Source: Propionibacteriaceae bacterium UBA6238
GTDB taxonomy: Bacteria > Actinomycetota > Actinomycetes > Propionibacteriales > Propionibacteriaceae
Direction of reading: 5' to 3'
Assembly: GCA_002441465.1 (NCBI GenBank)
Contig: DJWE01000049.1
Location: 18,033-59,374, forward strand
Length of the DNA stretch: 41,342 nt
Part shown: positions 25,197 through 35,344 of the stretch, piece by piece
How the letters are laid out: each line of letters opens with the position of its first letter
How positions within the stretch are numbered: position 1 is the stretch's first letter
The notes under the pieces: model-generated
The model's input: only the letters and a program-made list of their open reading frames with translations
What the model was told of the DNA's origin: nothing
The model's database searches: none
Position numbers and translations under genes: made by a program

Positions 25197-26221
25197 GCGG
25201 CATCTTGATGCGTGCGTCCAACGTGACCGCCGTCTACGCAGCCGACACCGGCCAGGACGTCCCCGCGGTCGACAACGTCACCCTTGAGGTGCCGGAGGGG
25301 CAGATCCTCGGCCTGGCCGGCGAATCCGGGTGCGGCAAGACCACGCTCGGCAACGCGCTGGCCATGATCGCCAACCCTCCGCTGTACGTGATCGCGGGGA
25401 AGATGGCGATCGACGACCACGAGATCGACCTGAGCACTCTCGCCGCTGGCGCTGATCAGGCGCACCGTCCCTACCGCGGTGCGACGGTCTCGCTGCTGCC
25501 GCAAGGCGCGATGAACGCGATCAGCCCGACGCTGCGGATCCGGGACCTGGTCGTCGACGTGATGCGCGCCCACGACAAGCAGACCACGAAGGAGGACGCG
25601 CTGGACCGAGCGTCCGATCGGTTGAAGATGCTGGAGATGCCCACCCGGGTGCTCGACCAGTACGCCCACCAGCTCTCCGGTGGCATGAAGCAGCGGATGG
25701 TGACCGTGGTCTCCACGCTGCTGAATCCCGCCCTGCTGATCGCCGATGAGCCGACCTCTGCCCTCGACGTGTCGAGCCAGAAAGCGCTGATCGAGATGCT
25801 GCTGGCGATGGTGGAGAGGAAGATCATGCGTGGGGTCATCTTCATCACCCACGACCTTCCCGTGCTGAGCATGGTGACCGACCGGCTGGCGATCATGTAC
25901 GCAGGCAAGATCGTGGAGGCCGGTCCCACCGAAGAGCTGGTCAATCACGCCCGGCACCCCTACACCTCCGCGCTGCTGTCGTCCGTCCTCGACCCCACCG
26001 AGGAGACCCGCACCAAGCACGTGCTCGGCATCCCTGGCTCGCCGCCGAATCTGGGCAACCCGCCGACCGGCTGCCGGTTCCATCCGCGCTGCTCGTTCGC
26101 GATGCCGGAGTGCAGCCTGAAGGAGCCGCAGTTCCTGCACGAACGCGACCACTCCGTCGCCTGCTGGTGGGCCAACGACCACGCGTTCGAGACCGTCCCA
26201 ACGGAGGTGAACCAGGCATGA
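25193..26221 (+). CDS. ABC importer ATPase, DppD/OppD type
   Basis: The 342-residue protein has Walker A GESGCGKTTL, signature LSGGMKQR, Walker B LLIADEPTSALD and switch ITHDLPVLS. The C-terminal region carries the oligopeptide-type cysteine pattern GCRFHPRCSFAMPECS and SVAC, which marks the OppD/DppD family. It overlaps both neighbours (ATGA). Confidence 0.93.
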   Translation: MSGILMRASNVTAVYAADTGQDVPAVDNVTLEVPEGQILGLAGESGCGKTTLGNALAMIANPPLYVIAGKMAIDDHEIDLSTLAAGADQAHRPYRGATVSLLPQGAMNAISPTLRIRDLVVDVMRAHDKQTTKEDALDRASDRLKMLEMPTRVLDQYAHQLSGGMKQRMVTVVSTLLNPALLIADEPTSALDVSSQKALIEMLLAMVERKIMRGVIFITHDLPVLSMVTDRLAIMYAGKIVEAGPTEELVNHARHPYTSALLSSVLDPTEETRTKHVLGIPGSPPNLGNPPTGCRFHPRCSFAMPECSLKEPQFLHERDHSVACWWANDHAFETVPTEVNQA

Positions 26222-27030
26222 GCGAACCGATGGATTCCGGTACTCCGGTTCTGGCCGCGAGTCACGTGACCAAGCAGTTCCGGGTGGCTGGAGGCCACCT
26301 CACCGCGGTGGACGACGTCAGCGTGGAGTTCCATGCCGGCAAGGTCCTCGCCGTGGTGGGTGAGTCGGGTTCGGGGAAGTCGACGCTGGCGCGGATGCTG
26401 CTGCGGCTGATGCCGGTGACCAGCGGCACCATCACCTATCAGGGCAAGGACGTCACCCACATCAAGGGCGGCGAGCTGCGTTCCTACTGGCGCGACGTGC
26501 AGGCGGTGTTCCAGGACCCGTTCGCCTCGTTCAACCAGTTCTTCACCGTGGGGCACACCCTGCGTCGGGGGATGGGTGCGGAGAAGCTGTCGGAGGCGAC
26601 CCTCGACGCCCTGATCGAGACCTGTCTGGGCTATGTCGGGCTGAAGCCAGGTGACGCGGTGCACAAGTATCCGCATCAGCTCTCCGGTGGGCAGCGGCAG
26701 CGGGTGATGATCGCGCGCGCGCTGATGATGAACCCCAAGGTGCTGCTGGCCGACGAGGCCACCTCGATGCTGGACGCGTCCCTGCGGGTCAGCGCCCTGA
26801 ACGTGCTGCAGGACCTGCGCGAGAACCTCGGTCTGACCGTGCTGTTCATCACCCACGACATCGGCCAGGCTTGCTACCTCGCCGATGAGGTGGTGGTGAT
26901 GGAACACGGACTGGTCGTCGAACGAGGCGTGACCGACGAGGTCATCTTCAATCCGAAGCACGCCTACACCAAACGCCTGCTCTCTGACGTCCCCGACCTC
27001 AAGGGCAGCCTCAAAGTCCGCGAGGACTGA
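26218..27030 (+). CDS. ABC importer ATPase, DppF/OppF type, short C-terminus
   Basis: The 270-residue protein has Walker A GESGSGKSTL, Q-loop in VQAVFQDPFASFNQF, signature LSGGQRQR, Walker B LLADEATSMLD and switch FITHDIGQA. It stops soon after AYTKRLLSDVP, so the C-terminal cysteine-rich extension found in its partner and in most DppF/OppF proteins is absent. Such short second ATPases occur in oligosaccharide-type importers. It ends 18 bases before a strong inverted repeat. Confidence 0.92.
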   Translation: MSEPMDSGTPVLAASHVTKQFRVAGGHLTAVDDVSVEFHAGKVLAVVGESGSGKSTLARMLLRLMPVTSGTITYQGKDVTHIKGGELRSYWRDVQAVFQDPFASFNQFFTVGHTLRRGMGAEKLSEATLDALIETCLGYVGLKPGDAVHKYPHQLSGGQRQRVMIARALMMNPKVLLADEATSMLDASLRVSALNVLQDLRENLGLTVLFITHDIGQACYLADEVVVMEHGLVVERGVTDEVIFNPKHAYTKRLLSDVPDLKGSLKVRED

Positions 27031-27048
27031 TCTCAGATTCCGACCCCA

Positions 27049-27110
27049 CCCGCCGAGTTGTCAGAACCTCATTCGGCTATAGCTCAACCAGATTCTGACA
27101 ACTCGGCGGG
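27049..27110. repeat. 18-bp perfect inverted repeat after the transporter genes
   Basis: The arms CCCGCCGAGTTGTCAGAA (27049-27066) and its exact complement (27093-27110) enclose a 26-base, AT-richer loop. It starts 18 bases after the last ATPase stop and ends 31 bases before the GH1 start. No U tract follows. It could be a REP-like element, an mRNA-stabilising hairpin, or a partial terminator between importer and hydrolase genes. Confidence 0.75.
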
Positions 27111-27141
27111 GGAGGGGCCGGAAGGAGTGGAAGGGTACCGA

Positions 27142-28497
<1,356 letters not shown>

Positions 28498-28548
28498 AGC
28501 CCGCCGGACGCCACAACTGGACCGAATCGCAATCGCAAGGAGTCACCG

Positions 28549-30741
28549 ATGGTCGATGTTCATGCCATGGTCAGCCTGACTGGGGGGTCGGACTTCTGGC
28601 ATACGCCGGGGGTCGTTGAGGCCGATCTGCCGGAGTTGATGTGGACTGATGGTCCGCACGGGGTGCGTAAGCAGTCCGGGTCGGCGGATCATGTGGGGAT
28701 CAATGCGTCCGAGCCGGCGACGTGTTTCCCGCCTGCGGTGGGGTTGGCGTCCTCGTGGGACCCGGAGTTGGTTGAGCGGGTCGGGGTTGCCTTGGGCGAG
28801 GAGTGCCGTGCTCTGGGCGTAGGGGTGTTGCTGGGTCCGGGTATGAACATCAAGCGTTCGCCGTTGTGCGGCCGCAACTTCGAGTATTTCGCCGAGGATC
28901 CGTTGGTGGCTGGCGAACTGGCGTCGGCGTTGGTGGCTGGGGTGCAGAGTCAGGGCATTGGTACGTCGGTGAAGCATTTCGCGGCGAACAATCAGGAGAC
29001 TGATCGGATGCGGCGGGATTCGCAGGTGGACGAGCGGACGTTGCGGGAGATCTATCTGCGTGGATTCGGCCGGGTGGTGCGCACGGCGAAGCCGTGGACG
29101 GTGATGTGCTCGTACAACAAGGTGAACGGCACGTACGCCTCGGAGAACCACTGGCTGCTCACCGAGGTGCTGCGCGAGGAGTGGGGCTTCGACGGTGTGG
29201 TGGTCTCCGACTGGGGTGCGGTGTGGAGCCGGGTGCGCGCGCTGAAGGCGGGTCTCGATCTGGAGATGCCGGCGAACGCCAGCCACGAGAGGGAAGTGCG
29301 CGAGGCACTAGACGCGGGTGGGATCGACGCCGAGACCGTTGCGGCGGCCTATGCCCGGATCGAGGGTGTGGTGCGCCGGGCACAGGCGAGCCTGGCCGAT
29401 GCGCCCGACGCTTTCGATGTGGACGGCCATCATGCGCTCGCGCGAAAGATGGCCGAGAAGTGCGTGGTGTTGTTGTCGAATGACGGCGTCCTGCCGTTGG
29501 CGCGGGAGACGAAGGTCGCGGTGGTGGGCGAGTTCGCCCGCACGCCGCGCTATCAGGGCGCCGGATCGTCGCGGGTGAACCCGACCAGGCTGGACAGCGC
29601 GCTGGATGCGATCACCACGCTGGCGGGTCATGAAGTGCCGTTCGCGCCGGGCTTCGCGACCGCTGCGGGTCAGGAGTTGGCCGAGGATGCGCACGAGGCG
29701 GCGGTGGCGCTCGCGCGGGACGCGGACGTGGTGCTGGCCTTCCTCGGCCTGGGCGAGAACCACGAGTCGGAGGGATACGACCGGGACACCGCCGACCTTC
29801 CCGCTGAGCAGTTGGCGCTGCTGGAGGACATCCTCGCGGTGAACCCGAACGTGGTCGTGGTGCTCAGCAATGGCGCTTCGGTGTTGCTGCCGTTCGCGGA
29901 TCGGGTTCGGGCGGTCGTGGAGGGGTGGCTGCTCGGGCAGGCCGGCGGTGGGGCACTGGCCGACGTGCTGTACGGGGTGGTGAACCCGTCGGGGAAGATC
30001 ACCGAGACGATTCCGTATCGGTTGGCGGATGTGCCGAGCGCGCTGCATTTCCCCGGTGACGAGTCGGGGGTGCGTTACGGCGAGGGGTTGTTCGTGGGTT
30101 ACCGCGGCTATGACGCTGCCGGGATCGTCCCGGCGTTCCCGTTCGGGCACGGCTTGTCGTACACCACGTTCAGCTATTCGGACCTGGCGCTGACGACGAC
30201 CGAGACCGGCGGGATCGCTGTGTCGCTGAGCGTGGCCAACACCGGGGAGCGGGCCGGGCGCGAGGTCGTCCAGGCGTATGTGTCGGTGCCGGGCTCGAAG
30301 GTGGTCCGGGTGCCGCGGGAACTGAAGGGGTTCGCCTCGGTGACGCTCGAGCCGGGTGCCTCGGCGCGGGTCGAGATCGTGATCGATTCCGACGATCTCG
30401 CCTACTGGAGCGTCCGGGATCACGCATGGGTCATCGAGCGGGGCGAATACTCCGTGGCGGTGGGCGCGTCCAGCCGTGACCTACGCCTGACAGGCACCAT
30501 CGCGGTCGCCGGGAACGAGCCGTTCCGTCCCCTTACTCTGGACTCGACGGTCGCCGAGGCGATGGCCGTGCCCGCGTTCGCCGAGTTGATCTCCGGCTTC
30601 GCCGGCGCGGTTTTCGGTGACGATCCCGACCTGATCCGGATGGTGGAAAGCATCCCCTTGGCCGCGCTGGCCGGCTTCAGCGGCCAGTCCCTCGACCAGG
30701 TTCAGGCCATGCTGGACCAAGCCAACCCCACCCACACCTGA
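28549..30741 (+). CDS. Beta-glucosidase, glycoside hydrolase family 3
   Basis: The 730-residue protein has the GH3 barrel domain with the nucleophile Asp221 in GVVVSDWGA, preceded by SVKHFAANNQETDRM (KHF motif) and NFEYFAEDP. The second alpha/beta domain begins near VVLLSNDGVLPL and contains GLGENHESEGYDRDTADLP, and a fibronectin-III-like domain closes the fold (SVANTGERAGREVVQAYVS). There is no signal peptide. AAGGAG precedes ATG 28549. The first 540 bases use many more T- and G-ending codons than the bases after about 29090. The gene ends directly at a 34-bp hairpin. Confidence 0.93.
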   Translation: MVDVHAMVSLTGGSDFWHTPGVVEADLPELMWTDGPHGVRKQSGSADHVGINASEPATCFPPAVGLASSWDPELVERVGVALGEECRALGVGVLLGPGMNIKRSPLCGRNFEYFAEDPLVAGELASALVAGVQSQGIGTSVKHFAANNQETDRMRRDSQVDERTLREIYLRGFGRVVRTAKPWTVMCSYNKVNGTYASENHWLLTEVLREEWGFDGVVVSDWGAVWSRVRALKAGLDLEMPANASHEREVREALDAGGIDAETVAAAYARIEGVVRRAQASLADAPDAFDVDGHHALARKMAEKCVVLLSNDGVLPLARETKVAVVGEFARTPRYQGAGSSRVNPTRLDSALDAITTLAGHEVPFAPGFATAAGQELAEDAHEAAVALARDADVVLAFLGLGENHESEGYDRDTADLPAEQLALLEDILAVNPNVVVVLSNGASVLLPFADRVRAVVEGWLLGQAGGGALADVLYGVVNPSGKITETIPYRLADVPSALHFPGDESGVRYGEGLFVGYRGYDAAGIVPAFPFGHGLSYTTFSYSDLALTTTETGGIAVSLSVANTGERAGREVVQAYVSVPGSKVVRVPRELKGFASVTLEPGASARVEIVIDSDDLAYWSVRDHAWVIERGEYSVAVGASSRDLRLTGTIAVAGNEPFRPLTLDSTVAEAMAVPAFAELISGFAGAVFGDDPDLIRMVESIPLAALAGFSGQSLDQVQAMLDQANPTHT

Positions 30742-30816
30742 CCCACCATGGGGACGGTTCCTATCTCGGTCCACCCCGCCTCGGTGGACCGAGATAGGAA
30801 CCGTCCCCATGGTGGG
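30742..30816. repeat. 34-bp perfect inverted repeat directly after the GH3 stop
   Basis: The left arm 30742-30775 and right arm 30783-30816 are exact complements around a seven-base loop (CCGCCTC). The stem begins with the base after the stop codon. The arms contain GGGGACGGTTCCTATCTC and its complement. No U tract follows, so it is not a classical terminator. The length and perfection suggest a REP/MITE-type element. Confidence 0.85.
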
Positions 30817-30824
30817 CGTGGGCC

Positions 30825-30830
30825 TAACCT
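30825..30830 (+). promoter_or_regulatory. Leaderless -10 box for the phosphopantetheinyl-transferase-like gene
   Basis: TAACCT is followed by six bases and GTG 30837, which supports both the start choice and a leaderless mRNA. The upstream part of this promoter overlaps the right arm of the hairpin. Confidence 0.5.
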
Positions 30831-30836
30831 TGGGGC

Positions 30837-31529
30837 GTGAGCACGGGGAACGGGGACGACCTGGTCGGCGAAAGCGTCACACGGTCACTGTGGGCGTTCC
30901 CCGGCGTCGATCTGGGCGTCCGGCCGACCGTGGCGCAACGAGCTGTCGCCGAACGGATTCTGCTCGGCTGGGCCGCGCCGTCGGACGCGCTGGCTCGCGA
31001 GGTGAACCCGGGCACCGTGGACGCCCAGCTGATCGTTGGCCTCGCGGTGGAGCGCCGTCGGGAGTTCCTCACTGGACGGGCCATCCTGGGCCGCCTGCTC
31101 GAGTCGCTCTTTCCCGGTTCGGTGGCGTGGGCGGTGGACGCCGCGTCCGAGGATGGGACGGTGGTCGTCCGCGGTGTGCCCGCGCTGGCGTCCGTGGCCT
31201 ACGCGGACGGCATGGTGGTCGCGATGGCCGCCGCGACCAGCCAGGCGTCCCGGATCGGCGTGGAGCTGGAGCGGAACGACCCCGTCCGCGCTGCCTCGGT
31301 GGCAAAGGAGCTCGGCGTTCCCGTCGACGGAGCACTCCGACGGTGGGTTCACGTGCAGGCCGTGCTCAGGGCCGGTCGACATGGTCGACGCGCCGATCCG
31401 GGACTGGTGCGCATCGGTGCGGGGACGGGCCGGGTCGAGGGCTCGTCCACCGACTACCGCATCGCCGAGGTCGAAGGTCCCTCGGGCTACGCAGCGGGGG
31501 TGGCCTGGCGCCCCGCCGGTCGGGCGTGA
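30837..31529 (+). CDS. Divergent 4'-phosphopantetheinyl-transferase-like protein
   Basis: Such enzymes attach phosphopantetheine to carrier proteins. The 230-residue protein has the Sfp/EntD layout: VERRREFLTGRAILGRLL, an SVAYADGMVVAMAA segment where SISH/SITH is usual, IGVELE at 140-145 where GIDIE is usual, and RWVHVQAVLRA where W-x-x-KEA is usual. The first acidic metal ligand is Glu instead of Asp, one Glu is kept, and the KEA glutamate is replaced (VQA). The active site is therefore incomplete, so this may be a weak, altered or non-catalytic member. There is no carrier-protein or synthase gene nearby. Confidence 0.6.
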   Translation: MSTGNGDDLVGESVTRSLWAFPGVDLGVRPTVAQRAVAERILLGWAAPSDALAREVNPGTVDAQLIVGLAVERRREFLTGRAILGRLLESLFPGSVAWAVDAASEDGTVVVRGVPALASVAYADGMVVAMAAATSQASRIGVELERNDPVRAASVAKELGVPVDGALRRWVHVQAVLRAGRHGRRADPGLVRIGAGTGRVEGSSTDYRIAEVEGPSGYAAGVAWRPAGRA

Positions 31530-31582
31530 GCCGACTCGACCGGCGGGACAGTCATGGCTGACCGTTCCCGAGAGGGATCGGT

Positions 31583-32395
31583 TCAGACCGCCATACCGAG
31601 GGCGTAGGGCAGGAGCGTGCCGAGGACGGCGCCGATGAGCGGCCCGACGATCGGAACCCAGGCGTAGGACCAGTCCGACCCGCCCTTGCCCTTGATCGGC
31701 AGTACGGCGTGGGCGATGCGCGGGCCGAGATCACGAGCCGGGTTCAGCGCGTAGCCGGTCGCCCCGCCGAAGCCCATTCCGATCAGCACCACGACGAACG
31801 CCACCGCGAGCGGACCTACCTGGGTCGGCGTCCCGCCGGAGACGAACACCCACGCGACCAGGGTGGCGGTCGCCAGGATCTCGGTGAGCAGGTTCCAGGC
31901 GTAGGAACGAATCGCAGGTCCGGTCGCGAACGAACCCAGCTTGATCGCCGGGTCGAGATCCTCGTCGTAGTGCTTGCGGAAGGCCAGCCACGCGATCCCC
32001 GCACCCAGGAACGCGCCGACGAACTGCGCAAGGACGTAGAGCGCGACGTTCTCGGCTGTGACGGCGATTCCGCCGGCTCCGATCTGGAGTCCGTTGAGGG
32101 TGACCGACGGATCGATCATGTGGGCGATGATCTTCGCCAGCGTCACCGCCGGGTTGAGGTGCCCCCCGGTCTTCCAGGCGGCGTAGACGCCGACGTAGAC
32201 CGCGAAACCCCATCCCAGGGTGATCACGACCCAGCCGGAGTTCTGTGCCTTTGACTTGGGCAGCAGGTTGGCCGCGGTGACGCAGGTACCGGCGGCGATC
32301 AGAAGGAAGGTGCCGAGGAACTCGGAAGCGAAGATGTCCCATCCGGTGGGTACGGCCGGCATGAGCGAACTGACTTCGAGTGGAATGCCAAACAC
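31583..32395 (-). CDS. Aquaporin/glycerol-facilitator-type channel (MIP family)
   Basis: The 270-residue channel has six helices and both pore motifs: GGHLNPAVTLAKII and ALNPARDLGPRIAHA. The N-terminal helix (IFASEFLGTFLLIAAGTCVTA) is typical. Long loops and the Asp after the second NPAR fit the glycerol/polyol facilitator branch. The start GTG 32395 follows AAAGGCACGACA; ATG 32362 is an alternative. It is the last gene of the kinase/GlpP/aldolase operon, so it probably lets the polyol or ketose substrate in. The 230 bases before it hold no gene or clear terminator. Confidence 0.85.
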   Translation of the reverse strand: MFGIPLEVSSLMPAVPTGWDIFASEFLGTFLLIAAGTCVTAANLLPKSKAQNSGWVVITLGWGFAVYVGVYAAWKTGGHLNPAVTLAKIIAHMIDPSVTLNGLQIGAGGIAVTAENVALYVLAQFVGAFLGAGIAWLAFRKHYDEDLDPAIKLGSFATGPAIRSYAWNLLTEILATATLVAWVFVSGGTPTQVGPLAVAFVVVLIGMGFGGATGYALNPARDLGPRIAHAVLPIKGKGGSDWSYAWVPIVGPLIGAVLGTLLPYALGMAV

Positions 32396-32625
32396 TGTCG
32401 TGCCTTTCTGTGGCAGGTGGACGTGGACGTCCCGCACCTGGTTGTGTGCGGACGCGCCCTGGTGAGGTGGGCCAGAAGCGGCCCGAGGGTGGGGACGGCG
32501 GTCAGCTCCGGCCGGCGACGCCGCAGGCCGAATCGATCGCTTCCCCCGGCCCGAGCGGGTGCATCCTCCCCGGGTCCGCAGGCAGAGCCGACGGGCGCGA
32601 AGTTGTTCGGGCCGGTGTGCCGTGA

Positions 32626-33432
32626 TCAGGCGAGAGGAGTCGATCCCTCGCCGCCGTGCACGATGGCGGACAGCCGTCGCATGGTGTCGCCGAGATCGGC
32701 GACCTGCCACACGTTGCGGCCGAAAATGAGCCCGCGGACGCCGGCGCTGATCGCGTCGCGCGCCGCCTGGGCGACGACGTCCGGGGCGGCTGCGGCTCCA
32801 CCGAGAGTCAGCACCGGGATGTTGCCGACCTCCTCGATCAGGTCGCGCTGGGCGTCGATCTCACCGACGAACTCGGTCTTGATCGCATCGGCGCCGAGCT
32901 CGGCGGCGATCCGGCACATCTGCCGGAGGGCTTCGGGATCGCGCTGGTCGCTGACCCGGGATCCCCACAGTGTCGCCTCGACGATCACGGGCAGGCCGAC
33001 CCGATGTGCGCGCTGGATCGTGGCCGCGACCTGCTCGACGTTGTTGGCGAACATCGCGCCATCCTCGGGCCAGCCGATCAGGTAGGTGCACAGCGCGTCC
33101 GCACCGAGCCCGACAGCGTCCGCGGGGTCGACCAGCGGACGGTATCGCTCGCCGAACTCGCTCTTCATCCTGGGATCGAGCGTGGTCCAGTCCGCTCGCA
33201 GGATGACGGCGGGGGCGCCGCGCCGAGCGAAAAGGCGTCCAGCCTGCGCGAGCATGCCCGCGCTGACCAGGATGCCCTCGGGTGCGCCGCCGACGATCCG
33301 CTCCAGCAGTGCCACCGGGTTGCCCAGGTGGGGTGGGATGGGCAGGGACTGCCCGTGGTCGAAGGCGACCACGAAGGCTCGATTGCTCTGGGCGTTGAAC
33401 AGCTTGCCCAGGCGAATGGTGGTTCCGGACAC
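32626..33432 (-). CDS. DhnA/LsrF-type class I aldolase
   Basis: The 268-residue protein follows the DhnA/LsrF family: VVAFDHGQSL with Asp25, ILRADWTTLD, LPVIVEATLWG, the Schiff-base Lys185 in ADAIKTEFVG, VLTLGGAAA, and GVRGLIFGRNVWQ, the phosphate-binding end. Class I aldolases of this group split phosphorylated ketoses to dihydroxyacetone phosphate and an aldehyde. The start GTG 33432 follows GGAGAGG. In this operon it would split the product of the FGGY kinase; the exact substrate is unknown. Confidence 0.87.
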   Translation of the reverse strand: MSGTTIRLGKLFNAQSNRAFVVAFDHGQSLPIPPHLGNPVALLERIVGGAPEGILVSAGMLAQAGRLFARRGAPAVILRADWTTLDPRMKSEFGERYRPLVDPADAVGLGADALCTYLIGWPEDGAMFANNVEQVAATIQRAHRVGLPVIVEATLWGSRVSDQRDPEALRQMCRIAAELGADAIKTEFVGEIDAQRDLIEEVGNIPVLTLGGAAAAPDVVAQAARDAISAGVRGLIFGRNVWQVADLGDTMRRLSAIVHGGEGSTPLA

Positions 33433-33500
33433 AGGTAATCCTCTCCAGCGGTCCGGCGTGGGTGTCGGGCCGATATCGAAACGGGGGTAGCGGGTGGACG

Positions 33501-34535
33501 TCAGGCGCGAACGTTGAGCATCTCGGCGCCTTGGAGGAAGCGGGTCAGATCCTCCACGCCGATCTCGACCGAGGTCTGCATCGTGTCGGATGAGGTGCCG
33601 GCCAGGTGCGAGGTGAGGGTGACGTTGTCCAGGCCCAGGTAGGGGTGGTCCGCCTGCAGCGGTTCGGACTCGTACACGTCGATCGCGGCGCCGCCGATGC
33701 GGCGATCGCGCAATGCGTCGACCAGGGCGGCCTCGTCGACCAGATCGGCTCGCGCCGTGTTGACCAGATACGCACTGGGCTTCATCTGGGCCAACGCTTC
33801 GGCGTCGATCAGGTGGTGCGTCGCGGCCGATGCCCGCAGATGCAGGGTGACGAAGTCGGACATGCGCAGTAACTCGGCGAGGGTGTCGATCGGCTCCACT
33901 CCGGCCGCGCGGACGGAGGCGGTGTCGAGGAAGGGATCGTGGGCGACGATGCGGCACCCGAAGCCGGCCAGGCGCTGTGCGACGCGCGACCCTATGTAGC
34001 CCATGCCGACGATGCCCACGGTGCACTTGCGCAGATCGCGGATGTAGCTCTGGTTGACGTACTGCTTGCCCCACACCCCGTTGAAGAGCAGGCGGTGGCT
34101 GCGGGCGATGTTCTTGTTCTCGGCGATCATCATGCCGACGGTGAAGTCGGCGACTGCGTTCGCCGAGCGCCATGGCGCGTTGATCAGCGGAATGCCTCGT
34201 GCCTGGAGTTCGGCGACGTCCGCGTTCTCGTAGCCGCCGCGAAGCACGGCCACCAGTTTCAGGTGTGGGCTTGCCGCGATCACCTCCTTGTTGACGGAGG
34301 CGACGTGGACCACGATCACGTCCTTGTCTGCACAGTTGTCGAGGAGCGCCTGGCAGGACGGCGCCACATCGATGCCTCCGCGCTCGATCAGGCCCATCCG
34401 GTCGGTGATCTCGGCCATCGTGGCCATGTCGGCGTCCTCGACGATCGTCACTTCGGCCCCGTAGCGCTCGAGGACGAGCATGTCGGACATCATGGTCGTG
34501 GTGATGCCGCCATCGGCGACACACAAAATCTTCAT
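33501..34535 (-). CDS. D-isomer-specific 2-hydroxyacid dehydrogenase
   Basis: The 344-residue protein has the NAD-binding domain inside the catalytic domain: VGIVGMGYIGSRVAQRLAG with GMGYIG at 177-182, then HDPFLD where the Asp selects NAD. The catalytic residues are Arg262 in NTARADLVDE and His310 in LTSHLAG, with YESEP between them. It could reduce or oxidise a two- or three-carbon 2-hydroxyacid, such as glycolate or glycerate derived from the aldehyde product of the aldolase. Sixty-one bases separate it from glpP; they contain a CACCCG/CGGGTG hairpin. Confidence 0.88.
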   Translation of the reverse strand: MKILCVADGGITTTMMSDMLVLERYGAEVTIVEDADMATMAEITDRMGLIERGGIDVAPSCQALLDNCADKDVIVVHVASVNKEVIAASPHLKLVAVLRGGYENADVAELQARGIPLINAPWRSANAVADFTVGMMIAENKNIARSHRLLFNGVWGKQYVNQSYIRDLRKCTVGIVGMGYIGSRVAQRLAGFGCRIVAHDPFLDTASVRAAGVEPIDTLAELLRMSDFVTLHLRASAATHHLIDAEALAQMKPSAYLVNTARADLVDEAALVDALRDRRIGGAAIDVYESEPLQADHPYLGLDNVTLTSHLAGTSSDTMQTSVEIGVEDLTRFLQGAEMLNVRA

Positions 34536-34596
34536 GGTTGATACAACTCCTGGTTGAACGACACCCGAACGAGCGGGTGGGAAGAGACGCGACTGA

Positions 34597-35319
34597 TCAG
34601 GCCGCAGGATTGGTGGGAGCAGCGGCCCACAACGGCTTCGCGCTGGTGCTGACCGCGGAGTAGCCGGCGTCGAAGAGCGCGGACGCGAGGCCGGCGTCGG
34701 AGACGAAGCCCCCGGCGACGAGCGGACGTCCGCCTGCGGCGCCCAACATGGTCGAGGACATCAGCAGCGCCATTGGTCCGGGTACGACCTCGAAGCCGGT
34801 CCAGTCGCCTTCGGCCATCGTCGCGAGCGAGGTCTCCAGCGCTCGGGAGTCGAGCAGGAAGACCCGCCAGTACACCTGCAGACCCGCCTCCAGCGCGTGC
34901 CTGGCCGTGCTGAGGGACGACGTGAACACCCCGTCCACATGGAAGGCCTGGCGGAGCAGCTTCATGCCGGTCGCATCCGGCTTGAAGCCCTCCACGAGAT
35001 CGGGACGAACCAGGACCGACTTGCCGGAGTCACGGCAGTGCTTGGCCAGGTTGCCCACGTTTGCCACGTGGACGTGCGTGAGCAGGACGCAGGGGGCGGG
35101 CGCGGAGAGCGCGTCGTCGAGAGTGGCCAGGCGGTGTACGGACGGGATCACGATCCGGCCGGCCGCGAGCAGGCCCGCGCCCGTGAGGGCCGTCCGGTCC
35201 TTGGGGTCATCCTTCGGCGTGGACGCGGCCACCGGGCCTCCCTTCCGTGCCATCAGGTCGTGCGGCGTGACCGGGGGCCGCCGGGGCGGGCCGGTCGGTG
35301 CGACGAGCAGGTCAGTCAT
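34597..35319 (-). CDS. GlpP-family glycerol-3-phosphate-responsive antiterminator
   Basis: The 240-residue protein matches GlpP: IVIPSVHRLATLDDAL, LLTHVHVANVGNLAKHC, VRPDLVEGFKPDATG, DGVFTSSLSTARHALEAGL, the clear RVFLLDSRALETS, FEVVPGPMALLM and PLVAGGFVSDAGLASALFDAG. In Bacillus, GlpP with glycerol-3-phosphate binds leader RNA and prevents termination. The N-terminal ~55 residues (Pro/Lys/Asp-rich, with an internal HDLMARKGG) are an extension that the family normally lacks; a start at the internal Met23 is possible. The operon's leader carries an intrinsic terminator. Confidence 0.88.
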   Translation of the reverse strand: MTDLLVAPTGPPRRPPVTPHDLMARKGGPVAASTPKDDPKDRTALTGAGLLAAGRIVIPSVHRLATLDDALSAPAPCVLLTHVHVANVGNLAKHCRDSGKSVLVRPDLVEGFKPDATGMKLLRQAFHVDGVFTSSLSTARHALEAGLQVYWRVFLLDSRALETSLATMAEGDWTGFEVVPGPMALLMSSTMLGAAGGRPLVAGGFVSDAGLASALFDAGYSAVSTSAKPLWAAAPTNPAA

Positions 35320-35344
35320 AGTGTCTCCCAGTGCGGGTCGGTCG

